From Siphonodentalium dalli (Eukaryota > Mollusca > Scaphopoda > Gadilida > Siphonodentaliidae), in contig CP136068.1 of the NCBI GenBank assembly GCA_032622095.1, positions 161,527,465-161,591,464 of the forward strand: 64,000 bases of DNA, in the 5' to 3' direction. Positions 48,210-57,627 of the stretch are shown one piece after another (within the stretch, counting starts at the first letter, position 1; each line of letters begins with the position of its first letter). The position numbers were made by a program, and so were the translations under genes. The notes under the pieces are model-generated. The model had not been told where the DNA came from and did no database searches. It saw nothing but the letters and a program-made list of their open reading frames with translations.

Positions 48210-48540
48210 TTGAAGTTTTTGAAATTTTTGAAGTTTTTTGAAATTTTTGAAGTTTTTGAAATTTTTGAAGTTTTTGAAATTTTTTGAAATTTTTGAAGTT
48301 TTTTGAAATTTTTGAAGTTTTGGGTTTTTGGGAATATTTTAGTACAACCAATTTTAGACCCAAAGATTCTATTTTTAGATGGCAGAATGAGGTCCCCCGA
48401 GGGTAATTTGGTGATGCTACCTCCGCCACCAAGCGACATAACATCCTGCTTGCTCATTTATTTGCTCATTGATTGGTGCATACTCAATCAAGATCTCAAC
48501 GAAACGCATTATTGACATCGATAACTATCATGGTGCATTT
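48210..48540. repeat. Inner module of the right arm
   Basis: Inverted copy of 47,800-48,126: AT-rich GAAATTTTTGAAGTTTT array, then GGGAATATTTTAGTACAACC, then the phrase TTTGCTCATTGATTGGTGCA. Confidence 0.75.
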
Positions 48541-48565
48541 GGCATTCATGGCCAATAATCGATTT

Positions 48566-48574
48566 TTATAAGAG
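48566..48574 (+). promoter_or_regulatory. TTATAAGAG motif upstream of the right 108-aa gene
   Basis: The nonamer lies 60 bp before the ATG at 48,635. It recurs at 49,118-49,126 before the 189-aa gene. In each case GATAA or TATCG is within about 10 bp. Likely TATA-like core promoter, inferred. Confidence 0.4.
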
Positions 48575-48634
48575 GCGATAAACTTTCTAAAATAAAATGC
48601 AGAAAAAAGAGTGACTTGTACATTTTGAAGAAAC

Positions 48635-48961
48635 ATGTCGATCCCGTATATTCCAGCAGATATTGAAATGTGGAGAAAACATTTCAGAGATATGGTTGAT
48701 GGGAAGTTAATGCCAGATAATCAGGGTCGATACTTTATTGACAAAACTAAAACTAGTGATAGTGAAGAAGACGTTCTAAAACCACTTATTAACGTGGTGA
48801 CACCCATCGCTCAAGCGATTGAAATGGCTAAGGCTGAAGTTGCAGCAAATAAGTTGACAAACACACGTAAAGCGTCCAAACAAACCAACAAGAGAGTGTC
48901 TGATGGAGGTTTGTCTAATAATAATAAGAAGAAAATGAAAAGAGCAGTGTCATACGATTAG
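48635..48961 (+). CDS. 108-aa basic protein, right-arm copy
   Basis: Identical in amino-acid sequence to the left-arm copy (see 47,370-47,696): MSIPYIPADI opening, an amphipathic middle and the Lys/Arg-rich C terminus KKKMKRAVSYD. The ATG was chosen because it follows the TTATAAGAG motif and a short A-rich leader (GAAGAAACATG), and because no upstream in-frame ATG continues the frame. It faces away from the palindrome centre and is followed within 11 bp by the small 64-aa frame and then by the zinc-finger gene, a compact virus-like arrangement. Confidence 0.7.
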   Translation: MSIPYIPADIEMWRKHFRDMVDGKLMPDNQGRYFIDKTKTSDSEEDVLKPLINVVTPIAQAIEMAKAEVAANKLTNTRKASKQTNKRVSDGGLSNNNKKKMKRAVSYD

Positions 48962-48972
48962 CCAAATCATGA

Positions 48973-49167
48973 ATGAATATATACATAGAGTACCATACTG
49001 ATAAATTGGCATTAATTGAATCACCGGCGGTCAAATATCTATACCCTAGCCCCGGGACGAACGTACTCTTAGAGCGACGGTTGTATACCGCACCTTATTC
49101 TCTCTTTTTATCGCTACTTATAAGAGTGATGGTTCTTCCAATAATTCGCGATAATGCACGGGTGTGA
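48973..49167 (+). CDS. Possible 64-aa ORF between the two main genes, right arm
   Basis: Starts MNIYIEYHTDK and otherwise matches the left copy. An extra ATAT in this arm shifts the ancestral ATG (48,969) out of frame, but an overlapping ATG 4 bp later restores the same frame, so the product differs only at residue 3 (Glu to Ile). Its 3' end overlaps the 189-aa start by 14 bp. No known family. Confidence 0.35.
   Translation: MNIYIEYHTDKLALIESPAVKYLYPSPGTNVLLERRLYTAPYSLFLSLLIRVMVLPIIRDNARV
49118..49126 (+). promoter_or_regulatory. TTATAAGAG motif upstream of the right 189-aa gene
   Basis: Ends 27 bp before the ATG at 49,154, a spacing compatible with a TATA-like box and a very short leader. 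Same motif as before the 108-aa gene. Confidence 0.4.
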
Positions 49168-49723
49168 TTTATGTGGCATTATTTTATCGACGAACTACAA
49201 TCTACAAAGACATAAACAGATTAAACCCGGAGTTATGTCCGAGACAAAACCAACTCTCTTCGGAGAAGATACCGATGAATCTGACGAAGCGGTTCTAGAT
49301 TCAGATGAAGATGAACGTGGAACGCTATCAGATTCAGAAGATGGTAATGGCGTCGGTAGTAGAACGGTATTCGGTCTTAAGAAAGCTGCGCGATGTGTCA
49401 ACGAGATGGACACATTCAAAAGTATGATGAAACGCGTCACCAATGATGTGAAAGAAGAAGAGAGCATTTCGGGAGATGAGAGCATGTCGGGAAAAGAGGA
49501 TACCATCGACACAGAGTTTGCTCTGTTTCTCAAAAGTTATAGACGATTAATAGAATACCAGTATCGATTGAAAACATCACGCATACATACCATGATCATG
49601 AAGAAAATGGTCAAACTGACCAAACACGGATATAATAATGAATGGGCTGCAGATGAAGCGATGAGAAAATTCAAGAAACTCTTAGAAGTAAATCTAACGG
49701 TCGAAGATTCAGACAATGATTAA
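49154..49723 (+). CDS. 189-aa zinc-finger/acidic protein, right-arm copy with a lost zinc ligand
   Basis: Same length and sequence as the left-arm copy (see 46,612-47,181) except for one change that I can see: the codon CAC for the last finger histidine is CCC, so the finger reads ...LQRHKQIKPGVMSE. Loss of this ligand should weaken or destroy zinc binding. The acidic region and the helical C-terminal part are unchanged. The TAA stop is followed by AATAAA 5 bp downstream. The element therefore carries one intact and one probably impaired finger allele in opposite arms. Confidence 0.75.
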   Translation: MHGCDLCGIILSTNYNLQRHKQIKPGVMSETKPTLFGEDTDESDEAVLDSDEDERGTLSDSEDGNGVGSRTVFGLKKAARCVNEMDTFKSMMKRVTNDVKEEESISGDESMSGKEDTIDTEFALFLKSYRRLIEYQYRLKTSRIHTMIMKKMVKLTKHGYNNEWAADEAMRKFKKLLEVNLTVEDSDND

Positions 49724-49728
49724 ATTTC

Positions 49729-49734
49729 AATAAA
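49729..49734 (+). terminator. Poly(A) signal of the right 189-aa gene
   Basis: AATAAA 5 bp after the stop codon at 49,721-49,723. Confidence 0.6.
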
Positions 49735-49744
49735 CTTCATCAAC

Positions 49745-51016
49745 ATGTTATTCTCGTCTTCGTTATATATCTATAAGTGGGGAGGGGGTTTCACCAATAT
49801 TACATCACGTCCCTTACCGCGTGTCACTTTAACATTCCACACCGTGCGTGTATTATCCCCCTTTAATTATGTCATAGCATTGGTACATAGAAGACTGTAT
49901 AACACTATGCCTATGTCTGTATCTGTTGTCACACCGTGAGTGGATTGTCCGCCTTTAATGATGTCATAGCGTGTGTATATGCAAGACAGTATAACCCTAT
50001 GATAATGCATGTAGCTGTTGTTGGTAAGATGTGAAATATAAATTTCAAGGTTCAATTCATTCGTGTAGTAATTTCGTATATGTTCAACGCTCTTCATTCG
50101 TGCGCTTGTATTGTTAACATTCATTCATAATGAGTGTCCCTTTAGAGTGTCTTGTGTTCCTTTAAGATTCAAACACCAATATTACATCACGTCCCTTGTT
50201 TCGTGTCACTTTAACTCCTTGAGTGTATTGCCCCTTCGAATGATGTCATAGCATGGGTACATGTAAGATAGTATAACACTATGACTATGTCTGTATCTGT
50301 TGTTGGTAAGATGTGAAAATATAAATTTCAGTTCATTCGTGTAGTAATTTCGTATATGTTCAACGCTCTTCATTCGTAAGAGTAATTACCAACTGGAAGT
50401 TGTACTATTTTTGATAAACATCGGATTTGCTCATCAGACGATAAGCTGACAATATTTACGTATGGTCTAATTAGATTCATGCATAAATGTAAGGTAATTT
50501 TTGTTATGGTCAAGTTTTTTGTTAAGACCATGTTCTAACATAGATCGATAAATAAGTTAAAGGTCATTATATTCCACAGTCAAATCTATTGGTGATCGAA
50601 TTTGATAACTATTTTATTGGAACAACTAAGAGTATTATTTACGTGAGATCAATGAGTCCAATTATTATAAATAATAAATTGCAGGCATCGGTGGATACCC
50701 GATTGCCACATTTAGTGATCACGTGATAAACTGATAAAATGTCCAAGTGACGTACTATAATGAGCAAAAAAAAAATGAGTTGACCTTCGGCTTCGTCCCG
50801 ATTGGGTACTGAGCTGACACCGGGGATAAATTGACCAATGACTGCCATCGTATCCTTTGACAGATATGCGTGCGCAGACTCGTTTGATGTTCGCTATCGC
50901 ATTACTATGTTTTAATAGCCGAGCCTTCACTTATCGTCTGACTCTCTTACTGACAAGACCTGTCTACACAGTACTTCTCCGGCAGACTATTCATCCACTG
51001 GTAGGCCTACATACAG
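49745..51016. repeat. Noncoding modules between gene cluster and minisatellite, right arm
   Basis: Mirror of 45,319-46,590. Contains the long module (49,850-50,130), its shorter relative (50,165-50,390) and the 215-bp module (about 50,545-50,760). Confidence 0.75.
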
Positions 51017-51020
51017 GTAT

Positions 51021-52277
51021 GCCCATTTTTTTGCTCATTTGCTCATTTTTATTGCTCATTTGCTCATTTTATTGCTCATTTTTTTGCTCATTTGCTCATT
51101 TATTTGCTCATTTGCTCATTTTCTTGCTCATTTGCTCATTTATTTGCTCATTTGCTCATTTTTTTGCTCATTTGCTCATTTATTTGCTCATTTGCTCATT
51201 TTTATTGTTCATTTGCTCATTTTTTTGCTCATTTGCTCATTTTTATTGCTCATTTGCTCATTTATTTGCTCATTTGCTCATTTTTTTGCTCATTTGCTCA
51301 TTTATTTGCTCATTTGCTCATTTTTATTGCTCATTTGCTCATTTTTTTGCTCATTTGCTCATTTTTATTGCTCATTTGCTCATTTATTTGCTCATTTGCT
51401 CATTTTTATTGCTCATTTGCTCATTTTCTTGCTCATTTGCTCATTTATTTGCTCATTTGCTCATTTTTATTGCTCATTTGCTCATTTTCTTGCTCATTTG
51501 CTCATTTTTTTGCTCATTTGCTCATTTTTATTGCTCATTTGCTCATTTTCTTGCTCATTTGCTCATTTTCTTGCTCATTTGCTCATTTATTTGCTCATTT
51601 GCTCATTTTTTTGCTCATTTGCTCATTTATTTGCTCATTTGCTCATTTTTATTGCTCATTTGCTCATTTTTTTGCTCATTTGCTCATTTTTTTGCTCATT
51701 TGCTCATTTATTTGCTCATTTGCTCATTTTTTTGCTCATTTGCTCATTTATTTGCTCATTTGCTCATTTTTATGCTCATTTGCTCATTTTTGTTGCTCAT
51801 TTGCTCATTTTTATTGCTCATTTGCTCATTTATTTGCTCATTTGCTCATTTTTATTGCTCATTTGCTCATTTTCTTGCTCATTTGCTCATTTATTTGCTC
51901 ATTTGCTCATTTCTATTGCTCATTTGCTCATTTTCTTGCTCATTTGCTCATTTTTTTGCTCATTTGCTCATTTTTATTGCTCATTTGCTCATTTTCTTGC
52001 TCATTTGCTCATTTTCTTGCTCATTTGCTCATTTTTATTGCTCATTTGCTCATTTTTTTGCTCATTTGCTCATTTTTATGCTCATTTGCTCATTTTCTTG
52101 CTCATTTGCTCATTTTCTTGCTCATTTGCTCATTTTTATTGCTCATTTGCTCATTTTCTTGCTCATTTGCTCATTTTCTTGTTCATTTGCTCATTTTTAT
52201 GCTCATTTGCTCATTTTTATTGCTCATTTGCTCATTTTCTTGCTCATTTGCTCAGTTTTTTGCTCATTTGCTCATTG
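51021..52277. repeat. 20/21-bp variant minisatellite, right arm (1.26 kb)
   Basis: Inverted counterpart of 43,052-45,318, built from the same constant core (TGCTCATTTGCTCA on this strand) and the same tail variants. Read from the outer end, the first variants follow the same order as in the left arm with single-unit gains and losses, but the 957-bp duplication is absent. Long open frames in all plus frames are artefacts. Confidence 0.93.
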
Positions 52278-52304
52278 ATCGGTACATACTCAAGAGTCAT
52301 ATAC

Positions 52305-52910
52305 CTAACATCCAATGTACGTTAATGGTGTCATAGCGTGGGTACATAGAAGACTGTATAACACCATGCCTATGTCCGTATCTGTTGTCACACCGTGAGT
52401 GGATTGTCCGCCTTTAATGATGTCATAGCGTGTGTACATGCAAGACAGTATAATACTATGATTATGTCTGTAGCTGTTGTTGGTAAGATTTGAAAATATA
52501 AATTTCAAGGTTCAATTCATTCGTGTAGTAATTTCGTATATGTTGAACGCTCTTCATTCGTGCGCTTGTATTGTTAACATTCATTCATAATGAGTGTCCC
52601 TTTAGATCGATAAATAAGTTAAAGGTCCTTACATTCCACAGTCAAATCTATTGGTGATCGAATTTGATAACTATTTTATTGGAACAACTAAGAGTATTAT
52701 TCACGTGAGATCAATGAGTCCAATTATTATAAATAATATATTGCAGGCATCGGTGGATACCCGATTGCCACATTTAGTGATGACGTGATAAACTGATAAA
52801 ATGTCCAAGTGACGTACTATATGTATGCATTCTGATCCGCTGTCGTTATTCATTCCATAACGTAATGCCTCAGGCCAGTCGAAAATTGGTTGCTCGTCAT
52901 CTTCATTATA
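52305..52910. repeat. Noncoding modules between minisatellite and 9-bp array, right arm
   Basis: Mirror of 42,430-43,020. Contains a further copy of the module seen at 49,850-50,130 (here 52,322-52,606) and the 215-bp module (52,610-52,822). Confidence 0.75.
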
Positions 52911-53240
52911 TTGAAATTTTGGAAGTTTTGGAAATTTTGGAAGTTTTGGAAATTTTGGAAATTTTGGAAGTTTTGGAAATTTTTGGAGTTTTGGAAATTT
53001 TGGAAGTTTTGGAAATTTTGGAAATTTTGGAAATTTTGGAAATTTTGGAAATTTTTGGAGTTTTGGAAATTTTGTAAGTTTTGGAAATTTTGGAAATTTT
53101 GGAAATTTTGGAAATTTTGGAAGTTTTGGAAATTCTGGAAATTTTGGAAGTTTTTGAAATTTTTGAAATATTTGAAAGTTTTTGAAATTTTTGAAATATT
53201 TGAAAGTTTTTGAAATTTTGGAAGTTTTTGAAATTTTGGA
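52910..53240. repeat. AT-rich 9-bp array, right arm
   Basis: TTTTGGAAA and TTTTGGAAG 9-mers, the inverted counterpart of 42,096-42,415 with one extra 9-bp unit by length. Open in several frames but noncoding. Confidence 0.9.
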
Positions 53241-53451
53241 AGTTTTGGGTTTTGAAAAAATATTTTGGGTTTTGATATTTTGGGAATATTTTAGTACAAC
53301 CAATTTTACCCTCAAACAATTTTACCCTCAAACAATTTTTAGACCCAAAGATTCTATTTTTAGATGTGAAGGTAACGAGACACCCACAACCAATTTTAGA
53401 CCCCAAAGATTCTATTTTTAGATGTGAGAGTAACGAGACGCTCTATCTTCT
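53237..53451. repeat. Outer terminal module, right
   Basis: Reverse complement of 41,886-42,100, ending GTAACGAGACGCTCTATCTT plus CT. Confidence 0.85.
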
Positions 53452-53457
53452 TACAGT
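53452..53457 (+). repeat. Right 6-bp target-site duplication TACAGT
   Basis: Direct copy of 41,880-41,885, immediately after the last base of the element. Marks a genuine insertion. Confidence 0.88.
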
Positions 53458-54489
53458 GTACTCTAGGTTATATACAATGTAGTCCGATCAACGCCCGGAC
53501 TATAAAACGCACTGGCGGCAGTATCATCGTAAATAGATTATCTAAAGGCACATACGCCATACTACTATATGGTATACATGTACCGTACATAGTATATTTT
53601 CGAATTATAATAGAAATACATTGCTGGATCGTTTCCAATGGTATATATGCATGTCATTTAAAATTGGTTATATCTTCCATCAGATGTTGTGCCACCCTAA
53701 TTGGAACAAATGTGTGATAACAAGACATCTTCAGGTCACGACAAATACGCATCTGCCATTGCTTAATAAAAAAAAGTCTGACAACGAACTCGTCCTTCAA
53801 AACATCGGTTTCCATGTGTCGTTATCGTCATTAGTCAGTTGATTGGCTGACAATATTTACATACAATATTTTAATTAACATTATGGATGCAACCAGAATG
53901 TAGATGAATAGGGGATTGGAATACTAGTTAATCTGTTCCGTGTCAGATATTTTTAGGTGAAACTGTGTTTATATATACTAATACAACGAGTACGTGATTG
54001 GAGTGTGATCGGACCACCCGTTTGGCTTGTATTGATGACTTATTTTGCTGGTGTATCATGAAGCTGGTGGCTATTAGAAGTAAAACTGAAAAAATCAGCA
54101 TGGTCAATGGAGGAATTAAATGGTTGGATAGATGCATTGTATTACCAGCCGAAACGCCTCTATACTAGTACTGTCTAGAAGCCATGAGTTTGCGATTATT
54201 CATTCTGAATTACAAAATATTCTCCCATGCACCAGCCCAAACCATAGGCGACCGTGATTCCGGGTCTTATCCAAGGGCATGTACGGTGCGCCAAATTCAT
54301 CATGTCGCCCAGATAATTCACATTTGCACAGACTTTCAGAAGATAAGGTCACTGTTCAAAGAAGCTTTGATCTTCCATCACTAACCTTCCATAGTATATC
54401 GTAATTGTACTGAATGTTATTGTCACTCGTTCCATATATGCCTAATATAAAGCAATATAAACAGGGTTCAGAACACAGGAAAACGCGTC
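53458..54489. other. No gene recognised
   Basis: Host DNA right of the palindrome. The short frames (97, 73 and 64 codons) have no domain. Confidence 0.4.
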
Positions 54490-54674
54490 GTTTTGAATGT
54501 AGTATACGCAAAATTTCCCGGGGGAGGTCCCCCGGACCCCCACATACGAGAAGGGGGTGAAACCCGCCTCTCGTGCTCTCCCCCACTAGCCGCTTCGCGG
54601 CTCGGAAGATGCTACGCATCATATATATAATAATACATAGCACCCCCCTTTCAAATGTCCTGGATCCGCCACTG
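54490..54674. mobile_element. Terminal part of a non-autonomous hAT-like element
   Basis: CCTGGATCCGCCACTG at 54,659-54,674 is the reverse complement of a CAGTGGCGGATCCAGG end typical of a common invertebrate hAT-like family. It is preceded by CCCCCCTTTC and a GC-rich segment (CCGGGGGAGGTCCCCCGGAC at about 54,518). No matching left end was found in this part of the window. Confidence 0.5.
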
Positions 54675-55150
54675 ACAGTGCTTGGTTCAGTGAGCGTGAA
54701 CCAATGTTAATGTCTTATCGAAATGACCATGTATCGATCGGCATTTCAAAAATATAACTTATTTAGACCCAGATAACATTCCAATTGAATACTTAAAATG
54801 TGAAAGTGTTAAACTTGGTCAGCACAGTTTATTAACTTTATATTTCACACAGGCACATTTCGTTCAGTGTGGATGCAACTCTGATATGCCCTATACACAC
54901 ATGTTAAACGTTACGACACAAGAATCCCATTAAATTACCGAGTAATATCGCTGATGCCTACATGCAGCAACATTTACAGTTGTTTGTTGAATAAGTGCTT
55001 GATATTTAGAAATGAATGACATTCTAAAAGATGAATAGAACGGCTTTAGAAATGGTCGATCGTGGCTGAAATGGTCGATCGTGGCTGAAAAATAACTTGA
55101 TCGTATCATCTATCATAAGAGGCAAACAAAAACTATTTTATAACATGTAT
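54675..55150. other. No gene recognised; 21-bp duplication
   Basis: AATGGTCGATCGTGGCTGA occurs twice in tandem at about 55,050-55,091. Nothing else is supported. Confidence 0.5.
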
Positions 55151-56496
55151 AGTAGTGCTGGGTGGTAATTATGTATACCGATTATAATCGGTAAGATTTT
55201 CAATACGTTACCGTCGTTTTGTTTTTCATTGGTAAACCTTGAATACGGTATTATCGCCGTTACAGGTCCCTCTACATTGTACATGGTGCTTTACCTTTAT
55301 CGGAATACAAAGAAACTACTTGGTTTATTTACATCGCAATATCGCATAACATTGATAACAGATCCACAGGCAACCAGTTGTCAGGATATACATGGGTTGC
55401 GTAAAACTTGCGTTGTTGTACATTTGGCTGGAGTAGCTCCTAGTGCTGCGGCTTTTATTTTATCAATATATATTTCAAGAATAACGCCAGGTATGGCAAT
55501 GCCTCCAATGTGCATACACAACTGAAGTTGCACCACGCTGTTGAAATTATTAAAGTTTTTGTTTCAAAGGCGAAATTTAAAGAGAATGACAAAATATCAG
55601 ATACATGCATCGATCAACAGCAGTCGATATCAGAAAGCTTGTCTAGGAACACTGTGTATGAACACGGTGGTAAAAGGTGGGGACAGTTGACCGATTCTGT
55701 GACAAATTTCCTGGCTAAAGACTTTATCCTTAGATTGAAAATGAAGGGTTCCGAAATATGCTCCGATTATTTGATCCAAGGTAAAAATCTACCGGATAGA
55801 ACATTCTTCTGCACACAAGCTATACTAACATTATGCAACAAGTTAAGTCGTTGCTACTGGGAATAGAGTCATACCCATTAACCACTAACATGTGGAGTTC
55901 TTCATGTGGACCGTACCTCAGTTTGACGATTCACTATGTAGTTTATGCTGGGTGTGGGAAAGTAAATGTCTGGAAACAGGGCACACACCCAAACCACAAT
56001 GGAGAAAACATAAGTGCTTCCATCAAGCAATTGCTGTCCGAAATGGGGGCTTTCGGAAAAGTCGCTCGCTCAGACGCTGCTTTTACAAGGGACAATGAAG
56101 CTGCTCCTATAAAAGCCATTGAAACTGCAAATGACCCTACATGCATCCTGTTTTGACTACAGACTAAACCTGGCATGAATAATGTGCAGCGCAACTCCAG
56201 AGCTGTCGGTGTGGCTAAAAAAATAGTTTGGCATTTCTCTCAAAGTGGAAGGAAAGAAGAGATCTCCGGTTGGCTCGGGATGCGCTAATCTTACAACACA
56301 TGTTCGTGATGGAGTCCTAAACTAGGTGGTGCTCCCGCCAGAAAACGATAGGACGAATATTACAACAAGAGAAATCTATTCGAACAGTTGTAAGTATCAA
56401 CAAGAACACTTCTCTCCTAATTCCAACATGGCAAGATATCGAAGTTTATGAATGAATTCAAGCAGCTTTATAGTGCACCTAATAGTTTTCACTGGT

Positions 56497-56568
56497 ACTC
56501 TTTCTGGGGAGAAAACTCTTTCTGGGGAGAAAACTCTTTCTGGGGAGAAAACTCTTTCTGGGGAGAAA
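56497..56568 (+). repeat. 18-bp x4 in-frame repeat inside the hAT relic
   Basis: Four perfect copies of ACTCTTTCTGGGGAGAAA. In the transposase frame it reads TLSGEK four times, expanding a conserved LSGE(K) motif that occurs once in the family. Confidence 0.88.
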
Positions 56569-56590
56569 GAGTCTCTAACGTAAAATCCGT

Positions 56591-57059
56591 GCTTAACCCT
56601 TTACCCAACAGAACGGCCCTGTGCCAATGCATTCTCTTATATATGCGAATCGACCATAGGTCGCCTCGCATATATAAGAGAATGCATTGGCTTAACACAT
56701 ATTAAAAATGATAAAATTGTCAAAGAATGTAGAAAAATATTATAAAATATGTTAAAACATGTAAGAAAAAATTATAAAATTGTTAAAGAATGTAAGAAAA
56801 AATGGTAAAAAGTGTTAAAACAAATATTTGTTTAGGCCAATGCATTCTCTTATATATGCGAGGCGACCTATGGTCGACTCGCATATATAAGAGAATGCAT
56901 TGGCACAGGGCATAACTGTAACCATCACAATGTGGTCAATGAACCGGTTCCAATGATATCCATATTTGTATGGTGTTATTGAGACAGACCGAAGATATTT
57001 TAGGCTGTTGCAGCTTTAATTGGGCGTTTTTGGCCGCTTTGTTGGGTAAAGAGTTAAGC
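56591..57059. mobile_element. Nested inverted-repeat insertion with two mutually inverted 69-bp palindromes
   Basis: The outer arms GCTTAACCCTTTACCCAACA (56,591) and the reverse complement at 57,032-57,059 bound the segment. Inside, a 69-bp palindrome GCCAATGCATTCTCTTATAT...GC (56,623-56,691) is repeated in inverted orientation at 56,836-56,904 with one mismatch, separated by AT-rich TAAAAAATT-type DNA. The segment splits the transposase reading between VKSVLN and the RMLNYLDDKYGE part. Confidence 0.65.
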
Positions 57060-57627
57060 TCTTCCGTGATGAAATTATTGAAGTAAAGTACACAGACACC
57101 GAGCGAACAAGGGACATGAATCATCGCATGCTGAACTATCTTGATGACAAATATGGAGAAACAATGGTCGACGAACAAAGCAAGTTTTCTTGCCCCAAGG
57201 TTTAAATCGAACCGCGACGATGCACGCACAACTGTTAGTCAACAGTTGAAAACTGAATCATGCAGTCGTCATGCCTGCGGCTGCCGTAGTAGAGAAATCG
57301 TCGACCTTAATGTCCTCAACTAGGACGACTTCTTCAGATGATGCTCCAGCAGCAAAACGTAGAAAATTGAGCCACTTTTTCAACACTAACATTGACAAAG
57401 CTATTATTATAAGTGCCGACCCAGGGTCGGCCATTGATGCAGAAATTAACAATTATTCTGCATATAATTGTATTTATCATGAAAGTGTCTCACTTCTATG
57501 GTGGAATTCTAACGCGAATACGTTCCCAAATCTCTCCAAATTGGCACGCAAATATCTGACTCAATTGTGGATTATGCGTCTGGTGTCTTGGGGTAAAGAA
57601 AATACCCTTGTATATAGACATGGTTAA

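Larger units (their letters stand above)
41886..53451. mobile_element. 11.6-kb giant palindromic (fold-back) element, probably a non-autonomous Polinton/Maverick derivative
   Basis: The element starts AGAAGATAGAGCGTCTCG and ends with its reverse complement, flanked by a direct 6-bp duplication. The two arms (about 6.28 and 5.29 kb) are inverted copies throughout. Their proteins match at every residue except one in the 189-aa product, plus the N-terminal change in the 64-aa ORF. Most of the roughly 1-kb length difference comes from one internal duplication in the left minisatellite. Six-base duplications and a 5'-AG start are known hallmarks of Polintons/Mavericks, whose inverted termini are often repeat-rich. 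The assignment is inference, because none of the core genes (protein-primed polymerase, integrase, ATPase, protease, capsid) is present. A fold-back assembly artefact would also mirror the flanks, which it does not. Confidence 0.85.
55155..57627 (+). pseudogene. hAT (ZBED-like) transposase, frameshifted and interrupted
   Basis: A possible terminus TAGTGCTGGGTGGTAATTAT (about 55,153) precedes coding matter in order. First comes LTDSVTNFLAKDFI (about 55,688-55,730), then YPLTTNMWSSSCGPYLSLT (about 55,870-55,928), then HNGENISASIKQLL. TRWCSRQKTIGRILQQEKS is near 56,321-56,378 and PTWQDIEVYE near 56,429-56,450. LSGEK repeats, KASFLAPRFK (about 57,180-57,210) and the dimerisation segment LLWWNSNANTFPNLSKLARK (about 57,492-57,552) follow. 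This is the order of hAT transposases of the ZBED type. Several frameshifts, stops and a nested insertion at 56,591-57,059 make it inactive. The N-terminal BED finger was not found. Confidence 0.82.

Noticed and set aside
41886-53451. The palindrome as an assembly or sequencing fold-back artefact
   Set aside because: An artefact would mirror the flanking host DNA and give identical arms. Here the symmetry stops exactly at a 6-bp direct duplication, the flanks are unrelated, and the arms differ by a 957-bp duplication, a 4-bp insertion and a substitution. Long-read confirmation would still be decisive.
41380-54674. GGCGGATCCAGG at 41,386 and its complement at 54,659 as the two ends of one hAT-like element interrupted by the palindrome
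   Set aside because: The match stops after the 12-bp core; sequences inside the two ends are unrelated, so they are probably ends of two different elements.
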